A stretch of DNA of 48,934 nt. It comes from SAR86 cluster bacterium (GTDB taxonomy: Bacteria > Pseudomonadota > Gammaproteobacteria > Magnimaribacterales > Magnimaribacteraceae). Position numbers and translations under genes: made by a program. The stretch is taken from positions 1 to 48,934 of the forward strand of contig JAQWNM010000012.1 of assembly GCA_029268615.1 (NCBI GenBank). The letters are read 5' to 3'. Under the pieces are notes generated by a model that did no database searches, was not told the DNA's origin, and saw only the letters and a program-made list of their open reading frames with translations. Of the stretch, positions 27,607 through 37,141 are shown piece by piece (position 1 is the first letter of the stretch; every line of letters starts with the position of its first letter).

Positions 27607-27635
27607 AAAAAAAGGCCGCTATTTAGCGGCAACTT
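27607..27635 (-). terminator. Rho-independent terminator of the 45-residue ORF
   Basis: On the minus strand GCCGCT, loop AAAT and AGCGGC (27630-27615) form a perfect GC-rich stem, followed by C and seven T (27613-27607). It lies 20 bases after the stop of the small ORF and before the symporter start, so the small ORF has its own transcript. Confidence 0.85.
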
Positions 27636-27654
27636 TTTAAATAGTGAGAATCTA

Positions 27655-27792
27655 TTAATTCCTTGATCTTACTCTTTTATCTGCATACATCCTAGTGCTG
27701 CCACAACTTACAATTTCTCCATAAATTGCTCCTTGTGCCTGAAGTCCTCCTCCATTAACAGCTTTCTCCGTAGACTCCCCATAAGTAGTCAT
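27655..27792 (-). CDS. Small 45-residue protein of unknown function
   Basis: An ATG at 27792-27790 opens 45 codons ending in TAA at 27657-27655. The peptide starts MTTYGESTEKAVNGGGLQAQ, is Gly-rich in its first half, has a single Cys in EIVSCGSTRMY, and ends with a basic stretch, KRVRSRN. AGGA lies nine bases before the start. No signal peptide or membrane helix is seen. I do not recognise it. Support for a real gene is the context: a -35/-10 pair with an inverted repeat upstream and a strong terminator 20 bases downstream, in a 300-base gap otherwise empty. Alternatives are a small regulatory RNA from the same unit, or a relic. Coding is probable, not proven. Confidence 0.6.
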   Translation of the reverse strand: MTTYGESTEKAVNGGGLQAQGAIYGEIVSCGSTRMYADKRVRSRN

Positions 27793-27818
27793 TGATGTTC
27801 TTCCTTGCAATACTTTTA

Positions 27819-27842
27819 AATTATCAAATATAAATGATAATT
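27819..27842. promoter_or_regulatory. Inverted repeat around the -10 of the small ORF promoter (possible operator)
   Basis: AATTATCA (27819-27826) and TGATAATT (27835-27842) are perfect 8-bp inverted repeats spaced by 8 bases. The minus-strand promoter candidate is TTGTTT (27854-27849), a 16-bp spacer, and TATATT (27832-27827), so the -10 lies exactly between the half-sites. This is a typical repressor layout. The AT richness makes chance possible. Confidence 0.5.
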
Positions 27843-27877
27843 ATGTACAAACAATAAGTCACTATAACATTTTCAAT

Positions 27878-28537
27878 TCAATTTTTCTTTGAAGGCCAAA
27901 TGATACTTTTTATCCAATTCCAGCTTGAATTACTACCTAAGTCTAGACGGTCTAAGGAATCATAAAGATTTTCTAAAGCTTCTGGATCTTGAAATAAGTC
28001 TATTCTAGTAAATGCTTCTTCAGTCGGGTCTAAATCCTTAATAATTTTTGCTGGATTTCCTCCTACTATGACATTTGGAGGAACATCTTTCACAACTACT
28101 GAACCTGCAGCAACAATACTATTCTCCCCTATAGTTACTCCTTTGCCCACTATTGCTCTGTCACCTATCCAAACATTATTCTTTAATTCTATAGGTTTAG
28201 AATTACCAACAGGCTCTGCTCTGTTATATATTCCATGCCAATCTGCATCAGAAACATAACAACTATTAGCAAACATACACCCATCACCGATCTTGATATG
28301 CTTTGCTGCAGCTATCCTGACGCCAGGGGTAAATAGACAAAAATCTCCAGCCTCTATCTTTCCATCATGATCACCTAAGTTCCAGGTAGTTAATCTTATT
28401 TTACTATCTTTAGTCGCAACAAATGTAGCTGATTTCCCTACATTAATTTGTGTCCCAAATAATTCTAAATACCGCGCTCCCATGACAGCAGGTCTTTGTC
28501 CAAGACTTTCAAATTGAGGTTTTAAATAATGGTCCAC
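27878..28537 (-). CDS. Left-handed beta-helix (hexapeptide-repeat) acyltransferase
   Basis: The 219-residue protein carries hexapeptide repeats, clearest in [19 protein letters not shown] and [20 protein letters not shown], ending with the usual [12 protein letters not shown] cap. A His in [10 protein letters not shown] fits the catalytic position of the maltose/galactoside acetyltransferase group. The likely reaction is acetyl or acyl transfer to a sugar or other small acceptor; the acceptor is unknown. The start is GTG, with AAGG six bases upstream. It is divergent from the MATE gene and separated from it by a palindrome at 28545-28564. Confidence 0.85.
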   Translation of the reverse strand: MDHYLKPQFESLGQRPAVMGARYLELFGTQINVGKSATFVATKDSKIRLTTWNLGDHDGKIEAGDFCLFTPGVRIAAAKHIKIGDGCMFANSCYVSDADWHGIYNRAEPVGNSKPIELKNNVWIGDRAIVGKGVTIGENSIVAAGSVVVKDVPPNVIVGGNPAKIIKDLDPTEEAFTRIDLFQDPEALENLYDSLDRLDLGSNSSWNWIKSIIWPSKKN

Positions 28538-28544
28538 ATAAAAC

Positions 28545-28564
28545 CTTACAGATTTAGCTGTAAG
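28545..28564. promoter_or_regulatory. Perfect palindrome between acyltransferase and MATE genes
   Basis: CTTACAG, six bases, CTGTAAG. On the minus strand the second arm includes part of the acyltransferase ribosome site (GTAAGG before the GTG at 28537). It may be an operator in the divergent promoter region or an RNA hairpin that hides the ribosome site. Confidence 0.45.
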
Positions 28565-28630
28565 CTTTTTAATCCAATAAGGTTGATTGTTTCTTCTAAT
28601 TTTTTTTACCCTAATTTCTTACTTTATAAC

Positions 28631-30040
28631 ATGATAAGATACGCGACCTCAATGGAACAGACAGAATTAAAAAAATTAAAATTTAGGTTCTCGCTGCCTG
28701 ATAAATTTATAGTAGAATTTAAGAGTTATAGTTCATTAGCTGTTCCAATGTTCCTTTCAAATCTTGCTGGGCAGTTAATGGGTCTTTCAGCAATTATTCA
28801 ATTAGGATTATACTCTTCGCAGAGTCTGGCTGGAGCTTTAATAGCAAATAGCATTTGGTTTCCAACCTTCTTAGGTTTGGGAGGAATGATATTCTATGTC
28901 ACAGCAATGGTTGCTCAACTTCATGGGGCAGATAAAGACTTTGAGATAGGCCCTTTGATAAGACAAGCTCTTTGGTTATGCATACCCTTATTCTTTATCA
29001 TTTATATGATTCTTTCTTTAGCACCACAAATTCTAGTCGCAATGAATGTAGCCGAAGATGTAATTTTATCTGCAAGAGAGTACTTAAGTGGCTTAATTTT
29101 TGCTATTCCTGCTATCTTACTAATGCAACCTTTAAGATCCTTTAGCGAAGGAATCAAAAAACCACTCCCAATTACTTTAATTAGTTATATTACACTTGTA
29201 ATAAGTGTTTTTGGGAACTACTGCCTGATATTTGGAAACTTTGGGTTACCTGAATTAGGAGCTAAAGGAGCTGGCTTATCTATAGCAATAGGTACTTGGT
29301 CAGCTTTAATTATTACTTTAATTTATATTAAGATAAATATATCTTATCAAAAAGGTAGTTTATTTTTACGCTTTGATATGCCTTCAATCCCTAAAATCAC
29401 TGAAATATTAAAAGGAGGACTTCCCGTTGGTGCTTCTAATTTTATTGAATTAAGCATGTTTAGCGGCGCTTCCCTAATACTAGGAAAATTAGGAAGTGAT
29501 GTTATTGCAGCACATGGCATAGCTCTCAATATAGCTAGTTTAGCTTTTATGATACCTCTAAGTATTGGTTTAGCAGCTGCTGTTAGAGTGGGGAATAAAG
29601 TAGGAGCTAAAGAATTTTTGAGTGCTAAATATTCTGCTTTTTCCGCAATTAAACTTGGGGTTATATTTGGTTTAATAACCTGTTTAATACTCTTATTTGG
29701 CTCTAAATGGATTGTAATGACTATATACACTTCAGATCCAAATATTATTTCAATTACTGTAGTACTTCTTCTTTTTGCAGCATTATTTCAAATAGCGGAT
29801 GCAGTAACGATGTGTTCCATGGGAAGCTTAAGGGGTTATAAAGATACATTGGGACCTATGTTTATAATGGTAATTGCATACTGGGTAGTTGGTCTACCTA
29901 TGGGTTATAGTCTAGCTGTTACAGACTTCTGGTCATTTAAATTTGGAGCTTCTGGTATGTGGATAGGAATGACCTTAGGACTTTTTGTGGCATCTATATT
30001 AATGCCTTGGAGATTACACCACATATCTCAGTTAAAATAG
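28631..30040 (+). CDS. MATE-family multidrug/cation antiporter
   Basis: From the ATG at 28631 the protein has 469 residues and about 12 membrane helices in two related halves, with FLSNLAGQLMGLSAIIQLG, ILKGGLPVGASNFIEL and GLAAAVRVGNKVGAKE as MATE-like segments (NorM branch). Such proteins expel cationic drugs or metabolites using Na+ or H+. The frame is open back to 28529, but that start would overlap the divergent acyltransferase and add a non-homologous polar stretch; the ATG at 28652 is another option. No start has a strong ribosome site. A TusA-like gene follows after 7 bases. Confidence 0.85.
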   Translation: MIRYATSMEQTELKKLKFRFSLPDKFIVEFKSYSSLAVPMFLSNLAGQLMGLSAIIQLGLYSSQSLAGALIANSIWFPTFLGLGGMIFYVTAMVAQLHGADKDFEIGPLIRQALWLCIPLFFIIYMILSLAPQILVAMNVAEDVILSAREYLSGLIFAIPAILLMQPLRSFSEGIKKPLPITLISYITLVISVFGNYCLIFGNFGLPELGAKGAGLSIAIGTWSALIITLIYIKINISYQKGSLFLRFDMPSIPKITEILKGGLPVGASNFIELSMFSGASLILGKLGSDVIAAHGIALNIASLAFMIPLSIGLAAAVRVGNKVGAKEFLSAKYSAFSAIKLGVIFGLITCLILLFGSKWIVMTIYTSDPNIISITVVLLLFAALFQIADAVTMCSMGSLRGYKDTLGPMFIMVIAYWVVGLPMGYSLAVTDFWSFKFGASGMWIGMTLGLFVASILMPWRLHHISQLK

Positions 30041-30047
30041 ACTATAG

Positions 30048-30275
30048 ATGAAGATAGACGCAACTGGACTAATTTGCCCAGAACCAATAATGATGTTACA
30101 TAAAGGTATTCAAGAATCTAACGAGGGAGATTTGATAGAATTATTATCTACTGATCCTTCAACAGAGAGAGATGTTATGAAATTTTGTGACTTTCTAGGT
30201 CATACCCTAATCGATAAAAAAATTAAATCAGAATTTTCTAGTTTTATTATCAGAAAAGAAACTAAACCTAGATAA
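30048..30275 (+). CDS. TusA/SirA-family sulfur carrier protein
   Basis: The protein of 75 residues begins MKIDATGLICPEPIMMLHKG with the Asp-x-x-Gly-x-x-Cys-Pro-x-Pro signature of TusA; Cys10 carries the persulfide. TusA passes sulfur from a cysteine desulfurase to tRNA 2-thiouridylation and other pathways. The isc genes lie at the far right of the window. Seven bases after the MATE gene; convergent with sucD, only 4 bases apart. Confidence 0.88.
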   Translation: MKIDATGLICPEPIMMLHKGIQESNEGDLIELLSTDPSTERDVMKFCDFLGHTLIDKKIKSEFSSFIIRKETKPR

Positions 30276-30279
30276 AATC

Positions 30280-31155
30280 TTAGTTCCAACCTGTTGCCTC
30301 AGCAACTCCTTTTCCAATATCTGCAGGACTTTTAATAGTGTGAACTCCAGCATCTAATAGTGCAGTAAACTTTTCTTCTGCAGTCCCCTTTCCGCCTGAG
30401 ATAATTGCACCGGCATGCCCCATTCTTTTACCAGCAGGAGCTGTGACTCCTGCGATGTAAGATACTACAGGCTTAGTCACATGATCTTTAATATAAAGGG
30501 CTGCTGCTTCTTCTGCTGTACCTCCAATCTCACCAACCATAACTATAGCTTCCGTCTGACTATCTTCTTGAAAAAGTTTAAGAATATCTACAAAACTTGA
30601 TCCTGGAATAGGATCTCCTCCTATCCCAACACAAGAACTTTGACCGAAACCTAAGTCACTGGTTTGTTTAACCGCTTCATAAGTCAAAGTACCTGATCTT
30701 GAAATGATCCCCACTTTTCCTGGTAGATGTATTTCTGCAGGCATAATACCCATCTTACTTTCCCCAGGAGTAATAATGCCTGGACAATTTGGACCTATTA
30801 ACCTTACTCCCAGTTGATCACATCTAACTTTTACTTCCAACATATCCAAGGTTGGTATACCTTCAGTAATACAAACTATTAAGGATATACCTGATTCAGC
30901 AGCTTCTATGATTGAAGCTTTACAAAATCGTGCAGGTACAAATATAAGACTGGCTGTAGCTGAAGTTTCTTTAATGGCTTCTAAAACGCTATCAAAAACA
31001 GGTAAACCTAAATGGATTTTACCTCCTTTTCCTGGTGTAACTCCACCTAATAAGTTAGTGCCATAGTCTAAGGATTGTTGGCAATGCATTGTGGCCTGAG
31101 AACCCGTAAAGCCTTGACAAATAATTCTTGTATCCTTATTTATTAAAATACTCAT
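30280..31155 (-). CDS. sucD: Succinyl-CoA synthetase alpha subunit
   Basis: The protein of 291 residues, matching E. coli SucD (289), opens [20 protein letters not shown]. It has a CoA-binding Rossmann domain and the phosphorylated His in [20 protein letters not shown]. With SucC it converts succinyl-CoA to succinate with ATP or GTP formation. Last gene of the sdh-lpd-suc cluster. Confidence 0.97.
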   Translation of the reverse strand: MSILINKDTRIICQGFTGSQATMHCQQSLDYGTNLLGGVTPGKGGKIHLGLPVFDSVLEAIKETSATASLIFVPARFCKASIIEAAESGISLIVCITEGIPTLDMLEVKVRCDQLGVRLIGPNCPGIITPGESKMGIMPAEIHLPGKVGIISRSGTLTYEAVKQTSDLGFGQSSCVGIGGDPIPGSSFVDILKLFQEDSQTEAIVMVGEIGGTAEEAAALYIKDHVTKPVVSYIAGVTAPAGKRMGHAGAIISGGKGTAEEKFTALLDAGVHTIKSPADIGKGVAEATGWN

Positions 31156-31158
31156 AAT

Positions 31159-32319
31159 TTATATCGAAGAATTCACAACTAATTCTGCAGCCTTTTCTAG
31201 GCTTCCAGCACTTATTATATTTAAACCACTATCATTCAAAAGTTTTGATCCTAATTTAGCATTATTACCTTCCAACCTAACAACTACGGGAATCTCAACA
31301 CCAACTTCTTCAACAGCTGAAATAATGCCTTCGGCAATGATATCGCAACGAACTATTCCACCAAAAATATTTATTAGCACAGATTGCACTTTATTATCTG
31401 ACAAAATAATCTTGAAAGCTTCAGCAACTCTTTTTGAATCAGCAGTTCCGCCTACATCTAAGAAATTAGCTGGAGACCCACCATGAATCTTGATAATATC
31501 CATGGTACCCATAGCCAATCCTGCACCATTCACCATGCATCCAATATTTCCTTCTAAAGCTACATAACTTAAATCCCATTTAGAGGCTTTTGCCTCCCTT
31601 TCATCCTCTTGTGTAATATCTCTCATTGCAAGAATCTCTTCTTGCCTATAAAGCGCATTGGAATCTACATTAATTTTTGCATCCACACATAATAAATTAC
31701 CTTCTGTAGTGATTGCTAAAGGATTGATCTCTAATAAAGCTAAATCTTTTGATATAAAAAGATTTACCAAACCTAAATATAAATCTATAAATTGATTTAG
31801 TTGTTTTAAATCTAAATCAAGAGATTTTCCTAATTCTTCTGCATCAGAACTTTTTGGTCCCTCAATTGGATCAACAGCTACTTGAAATATTTTTTCTGGA
31901 GATTTGGAAGCAATCTCTTCAATATCCATTCCACCTTCCCTTGAAGCCATTACAACTAATCTCTGAGATGCTCTATCAATAACTGCTCCCAAATATAATT
32001 CATCAGTTATATCTGAACAAGATTCAATGAGAATCTGGTTTACTGGCTGGCCAATATCATCTGTTTGAAATGTAACTATATTGTTACGTATCCATTTATT
32101 AACGAAATTTTCTATAGATTCATAAGAATCTACTACTTCCACACCTCCTGCTTTACCTCTACCTCCAGCATGAACTTGTACTTTTACCACCCACTTATTC
32201 CCATTTAATTCTTTGGCTAACTCAATAGCTGTTTCAGGAGTATTAACTACATAACTTTCTGTAACTGGGATATTAAATTCCTTAAAAAGAGCCTTAGCTT
32301 GATATTCATGTAAATTCAA
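31159..32319 (-). CDS. sucC: Succinyl-CoA synthetase beta subunit (ADP-forming)
   Basis: The protein of 386 residues, near E. coli SucC (388), opens [15 protein letters not shown] and has an ATP-grasp domain ([18 protein letters not shown]) and a C-terminal ligase domain with [16 protein letters not shown]. The start is TTG, with AGGAGGAG upstream. It lies 3 bases before sucD and 2 bases after lpd. Confidence 0.97.
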   Translation of the reverse strand: MNLHEYQAKALFKEFNIPVTESYVVNTPETAIELAKELNGNKWVVKVQVHAGGRGKAGGVEVVDSYESIENFVNKWIRNNIVTFQTDDIGQPVNQILIESCSDITDELYLGAVIDRASQRLVVMASREGGMDIEEIASKSPEKIFQVAVDPIEGPKSSDAEELGKSLDLDLKQLNQFIDLYLGLVNLFISKDLALLEINPLAITTEGNLLCVDAKINVDSNALYRQEEILAMRDITQEDEREAKASKWDLSYVALEGNIGCMVNGAGLAMGTMDIIKIHGGSPANFLDVGGTADSKRVAEAFKIILSDNKVQSVLINIFGGIVRCDIIAEGIISAVEEVGVEIPVVVRLEGNNAKLGSKLLNDSGLNIISAGSLEKAAELVVNSSI

Positions 32320-32321
32320 AG

Positions 32322-33752
32322 CTATCTCCTCCTATTGCCAATATGAATTGCATTACCTCTCGAAGCTAATACTGCCTCATGCAAAGCTTCTGAAAAAGTA
32401 GGATGGCTAAACATTACCAAACCCAGATCTTCGGCTGTAGAGTCAAACTCCATTGAAATGAGTCCTTGCTGGACAATATCAGCAGCCGAAGGACCAATAA
32501 CATGAACGCCTAGTATTGAATCATCTTTTTTATCGGTAATAACTTTAACAAATCCTTGAGTCTCATCTGCTGCCAGAGCTCTTCCACTTGCCTGAAAGGG
32601 AAAAACGCCTGAACTTATATCAATCCCACTAGCTTCTGCTTCTTGAGAAGTTAATCCCACCCAAGCTATTTCCGGATGAGTATAAATAACTGAAGGTATT
32701 CTTCCATAATTGATTTCCCCTCCATCTCCTGCAAGAATTTCAGCTACCATAACACCTTCTTCACTTGCTTTGTGAGCTAACATGGGACCCCTAACCACAT
32801 CCCCAATAGCATAAACTCCATTAAGATTAGTTTCACAAAATTCGTTAACTTTAATAAATCCTCTTTCGTCAATTTCCAATCCTAAATCTGGTCCTAAGAC
32901 TTTTTCAGAAGAAGGTTTTCTACCTACAGCAACTATTAAATTATCTAAAATAATAGATTTTTTTTCATTAGCATTTACATAAGAAAGGTTTACTTTATTA
33001 TTCTCTATAATGGCAGTCTCTACCTTAGAGCCTAATAATATTTCTAAACCTTGACCTTCTAATATTTTTTTTGCTTCGGAAGCTATCTGGGTATCAGCCA
33101 TAGGAAGAAACTCTTCTAAAGCTTCCAGTATAACTACATTAGAGCCTAATCTTGACCATACACTTCCTAATTCAAGACCAATTGCTCCTGCGCCAATTAC
33201 TCCTAAATTTCCTGGTACTTTCTTTAATCTTAGTGCTCCAGTAGAATTAAGAATTATTTCTTGATCTATATTCAATCCCGGCAAATCTATTGGTTTAGAT
33301 CCTGTTGCTATTATAATTTTATCTCCAAAAACCTCTTTAACTGAGCCATCTTTTAGATTAATTAGTACCTTATTTGAATCCTGAAGAATAGCCTCTCCCA
33401 TTAAGGTATTGACCTTATTTAACTTAAAGAGTCCTGCTACTCCTGATGTCAATCCAGAAACAATCTTGTCTTTCCGAGACATCATAGATTCAATATTCAT
33501 CTTTAGATTTTCTAATTCAATACCATGTATTGAAAAATCTGATGAAGCATTTCTAAAATGATAGGAACTATCTAACAAAGCTTTCGAAGGTATACATCCC
33601 ACATTAAGGCAAGTTCCCCCTAAAATTGCTGTTTCTTCAGATCCACATTTCTCAATACAAAGAACATTAAGTCCTAATTGTGCGGATCTTATGGCAGCTA
33701 CATAACCACCTGGACCTGAGCCTACAATAATTACATCGTAGTGATCGGACAT
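32322..33752 (-). CDS. lpd: Dihydrolipoyl dehydrogenase (E3)
   Basis: The protein has 476 residues. It shows the FAD motif [16 protein letters not shown], the redox pair in [16 protein letters not shown], an NAD-binding [16 protein letters not shown], and the active-site His-Glu near the end ([15 protein letters not shown]). It reoxidises lipoyl groups of 2-oxoacid dehydrogenases and the glycine cleavage system. It directly follows sdhB (11 bases), where sucA and sucB would normally come between. AAGGAGG precedes the ATG. Confidence 0.96.
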   Translation of the reverse strand: MSDHYDVIIVGSGPGGYVAAIRSAQLGLNVLCIEKCGSEETAILGGTCLNVGCIPSKALLDSSYHFRNASSDFSIHGIELENLKMNIESMMSRKDKIVSGLTSGVAGLFKLNKVNTLMGEAILQDSNKVLINLKDGSVKEVFGDKIIIATGSKPIDLPGLNIDQEIILNSTGALRLKKVPGNLGVIGAGAIGLELGSVWSRLGSNVVILEALEEFLPMADTQIASEAKKILEGQGLEILLGSKVETAIIENNKVNLSYVNANEKKSIILDNLIVAVGRKPSSEKVLGPDLGLEIDERGFIKVNEFCETNLNGVYAIGDVVRGPMLAHKASEEGVMVAEILAGDGGEINYGRIPSVIYTHPEIAWVGLTSQEAEASGIDISSGVFPFQASGRALAADETQGFVKVITDKKDDSILGVHVIGPSAADIVQQGLISMEFDSTAEDLGLVMFSHPTFSEALHEAVLASRGNAIHIGNRRR

Positions 33753-33763
33753 ACTTCCTCCTT

Positions 33764-34525
33764 TTATACTTTTTTCTTTCTTTGTACCAATTTATTTTTA
33801 ATTTCTGATATTGCCTTTGTAGGATTTAACCCTTTAGGACAAACAGAAGTACAATTCATAATTCCGTGACATCGATAAACACTAAAAGCATCCTCTAAAT
33901 TATCTAACCTTTCTTCAGTAGCTTCATCTCTTGTGTCAGCTATAAATCTCCAAGATTGTAATAAAGCAGCTGGGCCCAAAAATTTATCTGGGTTCCACCA
34001 AAACGAAGGACAAGCTGTCGTGCAACAACCGCAAAGTATACATTCATACAAACCATCTAACTCTTCACGTTCTTCGGGAGACTGAGTTCTTTCTTGTTCT
34101 GGAGCATTAGTTTCTGTAATTAGATATGGCTTTACTTTTTCTAATTGATCAAAAAATTGCTTCATATCAACAATCAAATCTCGAATTATAGGAAGGCCAG
34201 GTAAAGGTCTTAAAATTATTTTATTATTTCTTAAAACTTCTGATAGAGGAGTCACGCAAGCCAATCCATTCTTTCCATTTATATTCATACCATCTGAACC
34301 ACACACTCCTTCTCTACATGACCTTCTATAGGCAAGTGAAGGTTCTTTCTCCTTCGCTAAATGTAAAAGATCTAAAACCATAATATCTTTTTCAGCAGGC
34401 ACATCTATTTCTAATTCCTGCATGTAAGGATCCCTATCATCTTTTTCTTGATAACGATAAACGCTTAAGGTGACTGTTTTATATTCCGTAAAAGGAATGG
34501 ACTCTAGAGGTATAGTTGAGCTCAT
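33764..34525 (-). CDS. sdhB: Succinate dehydrogenase iron-sulfur subunit
   Basis: The protein has 253 residues. Cys sets are seen for three clusters: CREGVCGSDGMNINGKNGLAC for [2Fe-2S], CILCGCCTTACP for [4Fe-4S], and CRCHGIMNC-type plus CTSVCPKGLNP for [3Fe-4S] and [4Fe-4S]. It carries electrons from SdhA to quinone. It lies 1 base after sdhA. Confidence 0.97.
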   Translation of the reverse strand: MSSTIPLESIPFTEYKTVTLSVYRYQEKDDRDPYMQELEIDVPAEKDIMVLDLLHLAKEKEPSLAYRRSCREGVCGSDGMNINGKNGLACVTPLSEVLRNNKIILRPLPGLPIIRDLIVDMKQFFDQLEKVKPYLITETNAPEQERTQSPEEREELDGLYECILCGCCTTACPSFWWNPDKFLGPAALLQSWRFIADTRDEATEERLDNLEDAFSVYRCHGIMNCTSVCPKGLNPTKAISEIKNKLVQRKKKV

Positions 34526-34526
34526 C

Positions 34527-36320
34527 TCAATAAGACCTTACTGCTGGTTGAAAAGCTTGGACTGTTTTGGGTCTAAAATTAACCTCTCTTTTTGAAACGG
34601 ATTTATCTGAAGAAAAATAGATAGAGTGTGCTAACCAATTCTCATCATCGCGATCAGGAAAGTCATCTCTGGCGTGAGCTCCTCTGCTTTCTTTTCTTTC
34701 GTTTGCTGTGATAGCAGTTGCTTCTGCAACTTCGAATAGATTTTGCATCTCTAATGCTTCTATTCTAGCTGTATTAAACTCTGACGATTTATCTGGCATA
34801 AAAATATTATCTACATCCTCATGCATATTTTCAATTTCTTTTATCCCAACTTGCATAAGATCTTCTCGTCTGAATACACCAAAATTCGTTTGCATATTTT
34901 CCTGCATCTCTTTTTTTAATTCGCTAGCTTGCTTCCCTTGAGAAGATTCATTAAGTTTATTAAGTCTTTCTGCTGCTTTTTCTATGTCATCAGCATTTGG
35001 TTTAGCTAATTCTATACCTTGTTTCATCGATTTTTCTATATGGATTCCTGCTGCTCTTCCAAATACAACTAGATCTAATAAAGAGTTACCACCTAGTCGA
35101 TTTCCACCATGAACCGAGACACAAGCTACCTCACCAGCTGCATATAGACCTTTCACTGGAGTATCCTCTCCATTAATCCTTGTTAAAACCTCACCATTTA
35201 AGTTTGTAGGGATTCCTCCCATCATATAATGACAAGTGGGTACAACTGGGATAGGGGAGACTGCAGGGTCAACACCTGCAAAAGTTTTAGAAAGTTCAGT
35301 TACTCCTGGCAATCTCTTATGCACCACTTCAGGTCCTAAATGATCTAACTTTAAATATATATGATCTGCCTTTGGTCCCACACCTCTTCCTTCTATAATT
35401 TCTAGCGCCATAGATCTTGCTACAACATCTCTGCCAGCTAGATCTTTTGCGTTTGGGGCATATCTTTCCATGAATCTTTCACCATCTTTATTTATCAAGA
35501 TACCGCCTTCCCCTCTGCATCCCTCAGTTACCAAAGTACCTGCTCCATAGATTCCTGTAGGATGAAATTGCCACATTTCAATGTCTTGTACTGGCAAGCC
35601 TGCTCTTAAAGCCATTCCTATTCCATCTCCAGAATTAATTAAAGCATTTGTTGTAGAAGCATATATCCTTCCCGCTCCTCCAGTAGCTAAAACTGTTGCT
35701 TTTGATCTTATAAAACATATTTCTCCACTTGCTATCTCAAAAGCAACAACTCCGACCACATCTTTATTGACATTTAGAACAAGATCAACGACAAACCACT
35801 CATTTAAAAAACTTGTTCCCGCTTTTAAATTGGCTTGATACAAAGTATGAAGTAAAGAATGACCGGTTCTATCTGCAGCTGCACAAGTCCTAGATGCTTG
35901 ACCTCCTTTTCCGTAATCTTTAGATTGGCCACCAAAAGGTCGCTGATAAATTCTTCCTTCTTCTGTTCTTGAAAATGGTAATCCCATATGCTCCAATTCA
36001 AAAATTGCCTTTGGGCCAACGCTACACATATATTCAATTGCTTCTTGATCACCTATATAGTCTGACCCTTTTACAGTATCAAACATATGCCATCTCCAAT
36101 CATCATCCGGATCATCACTGGCTATAGCACAAGTAATGCCTCCTTGTGCCGAGACAGTATGAGATCTAGTAGGAAAAACCTTAGATAAGACGGCAGTATT
36201 AAGGCCAGATTGAGCAAGCTGCAAGGAGGCTCGCATACCCGCACCCCCTCCTCCAATAATAATCCCATCAAAATCTTTAACTGGAAGATCTTTAGCCGTA
36301 ATAGTTTCGTTTACTAACAT
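34527..36320 (-). CDS. sdhA: Succinate dehydrogenase flavoprotein subunit
   Basis: The protein has 597 residues, near E. coli SdhA (588). It shows [20 protein letters not shown] for FAD binding, [11 protein letters not shown] with the flavin-linking His, [20 protein letters not shown] in the active site, and [20 protein letters not shown]. It oxidises succinate to fumarate. It lies 6 bases after sdhD. Confidence 0.97.
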   Translation of the reverse strand: MLVNETITAKDLPVKDFDGIIIGGGGAGMRASLQLAQSGLNTAVLSKVFPTRSHTVSAQGGITCAIASDDPDDDWRWHMFDTVKGSDYIGDQEAIEYMCSVGPKAIFELEHMGLPFSRTEEGRIYQRPFGGQSKDYGKGGQASRTCAAADRTGHSLLHTLYQANLKAGTSFLNEWFVVDLVLNVNKDVVGVVAFEIASGEICFIRSKATVLATGGAGRIYASTTNALINSGDGIGMALRAGLPVQDIEMWQFHPTGIYGAGTLVTEGCRGEGGILINKDGERFMERYAPNAKDLAGRDVVARSMALEIIEGRGVGPKADHIYLKLDHLGPEVVHKRLPGVTELSKTFAGVDPAVSPIPVVPTCHYMMGGIPTNLNGEVLTRINGEDTPVKGLYAAGEVACVSVHGGNRLGGNSLLDLVVFGRAAGIHIEKSMKQGIELAKPNADDIEKAAERLNKLNESSQGKQASELKKEMQENMQTNFGVFRREDLMQVGIKEIENMHEDVDNIFMPDKSSEFNTARIEALEMQNLFEVAEATAITANERKESRGAHARDDFPDRDDENWLAHSIYFSSDKSVSKREVNFRPKTVQAFQPAVRSY

Positions 36321-36326
36321 AATTGT

Positions 36327-36686
36327 TTACCAAATAATAAAAAGTGACCAAATCAGGATTATTAAAATAATTAGAGCACAAATTAATCTATAACCTCCAT
36401 AAATATATCTTGAAAATGATCCTAACATGCGCGGAGTCAAGTAATCAGTGCCGACTACCCAAGTACCTAACCATGCATGAATAGAAAAAGCCATAGTGCT
36501 AAGGGAAGTAAATATTTTCATCCAGAAGGAATTATATAATTGATTCCAAAAATCAAAACTAATAGGAGAATTCAAAATAAGAATTGAGCTTACAACCAGA
36601 AAATAAGCTGCAAGAATAATTGCTGAAATTCTAATCCATATATAGTCTCTAGTTCCTGAACCTAATATTCCTTTCATGTCTACCAT
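36327..36686 (-). CDS. sdhD: Succinate dehydrogenase membrane anchor SdhD
   Basis: From the ATG at 36686 the protein has 119 residues and three helices. HAWLGTWVVGTDYLTPRML aligns with E. coli SdhD residues His71, Asp82 and Tyr83, which act in haem and quinone binding. The frame is open to 36740, but that would add 18 residues not found in SdhD and a long overlap with sdhC. The chosen start overlaps the sdhC end by 7 bases, as is common in this operon. ATG at 36677 is a minor alternative. Confidence 0.88.
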   Translation of the reverse strand: MVDMKGILGSGTRDYIWIRISAIILAAYFLVVSSILILNSPISFDFWNQLYNSFWMKIFTSLSTMAFSIHAWLGTWVVGTDYLTPRMLGSFSRYIYGGYRLICALIILIILIWSLFIIW

Positions 36687-37063
36687 AAAAATACTATGGA
36701 TAATAAAAGAGAGCACATAAATAAAAAAAGAGTTACCCAACTTAGTATTTGGGAAGATCGAAGAGTTTCTCCTATTCCAAAAAAATCTGCTAATAGATGC
36801 TTTATGCCAGCCAGGAGATGATAGAGAAAAGCTGACACCATAAGTATCATAAAAACTTTTAAAAATGGTGTTTCAAGTTGGACAAGTAGAGATTGAAAAC
36901 TTGATTTAGAGCTTAATGAACGATCTAAAATCCAAACAAAAGATAAAAAACCAAAAAAGATAGCTACTCCACATATCCTATGTAATATTGATACAACACC
37001 ACTTATAGGCAAATGCATTGTAGTTAAATCTAAATTTACAGGTCTAGTATCTTTTTCAATCAC
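36680..37063 (-). CDS. sdhC: Succinate dehydrogenase cytochrome b556 subunit SdhC
   Basis: The protein has 127 residues and three helices. RPVNLDLTTMHLPISGVVSI and LHRICG carry the Ser and Arg near the quinone site, and HLLAGIKHLLADF holds the haem-ligand His. The start is GTG, supported by alignment of MIEKDTRPVNLDL with the E. coli N-terminus. First gene of the cluster, behind the promoter at 37111-37138. Confidence 0.94.
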   Translation of the reverse strand: MIEKDTRPVNLDLTTMHLPISGVVSILHRICGVAIFFGFLSFVWILDRSLSSKSSFQSLLVQLETPFLKVFMILMVSAFLYHLLAGIKHLLADFFGIGETLRSSQILSWVTLFLFMCSLLLSIVFLW

Positions 37064-37110
37064 TGTATTAATTTTGAATTATTTTAGGTCTTAGGCGCGA
37101 CGAGGAGTTA

Positions 37111-37138
37111 ATTATAGATTGAGTAAAGGTTAATGCAA
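37111..37138 (-). promoter_or_regulatory. Sigma70-type promoter of the sdh-lpd-suc operon
   Basis: On the minus strand TTGCAT (37138-37133), a 16-bp spacer and a perfect TATAAT (37116-37111). It gives a leader of about 40 bases before the sdhC GTG. It lies in the 78-base gap after the MFS gene. Confidence 0.6.
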
Positions 37139-37141
37139 TGA

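Noticed and set aside
34708-36052. ORFs overlapping sdhA in other frames
   Set aside because: SdhA is conserved over its full length; the others show no family features.
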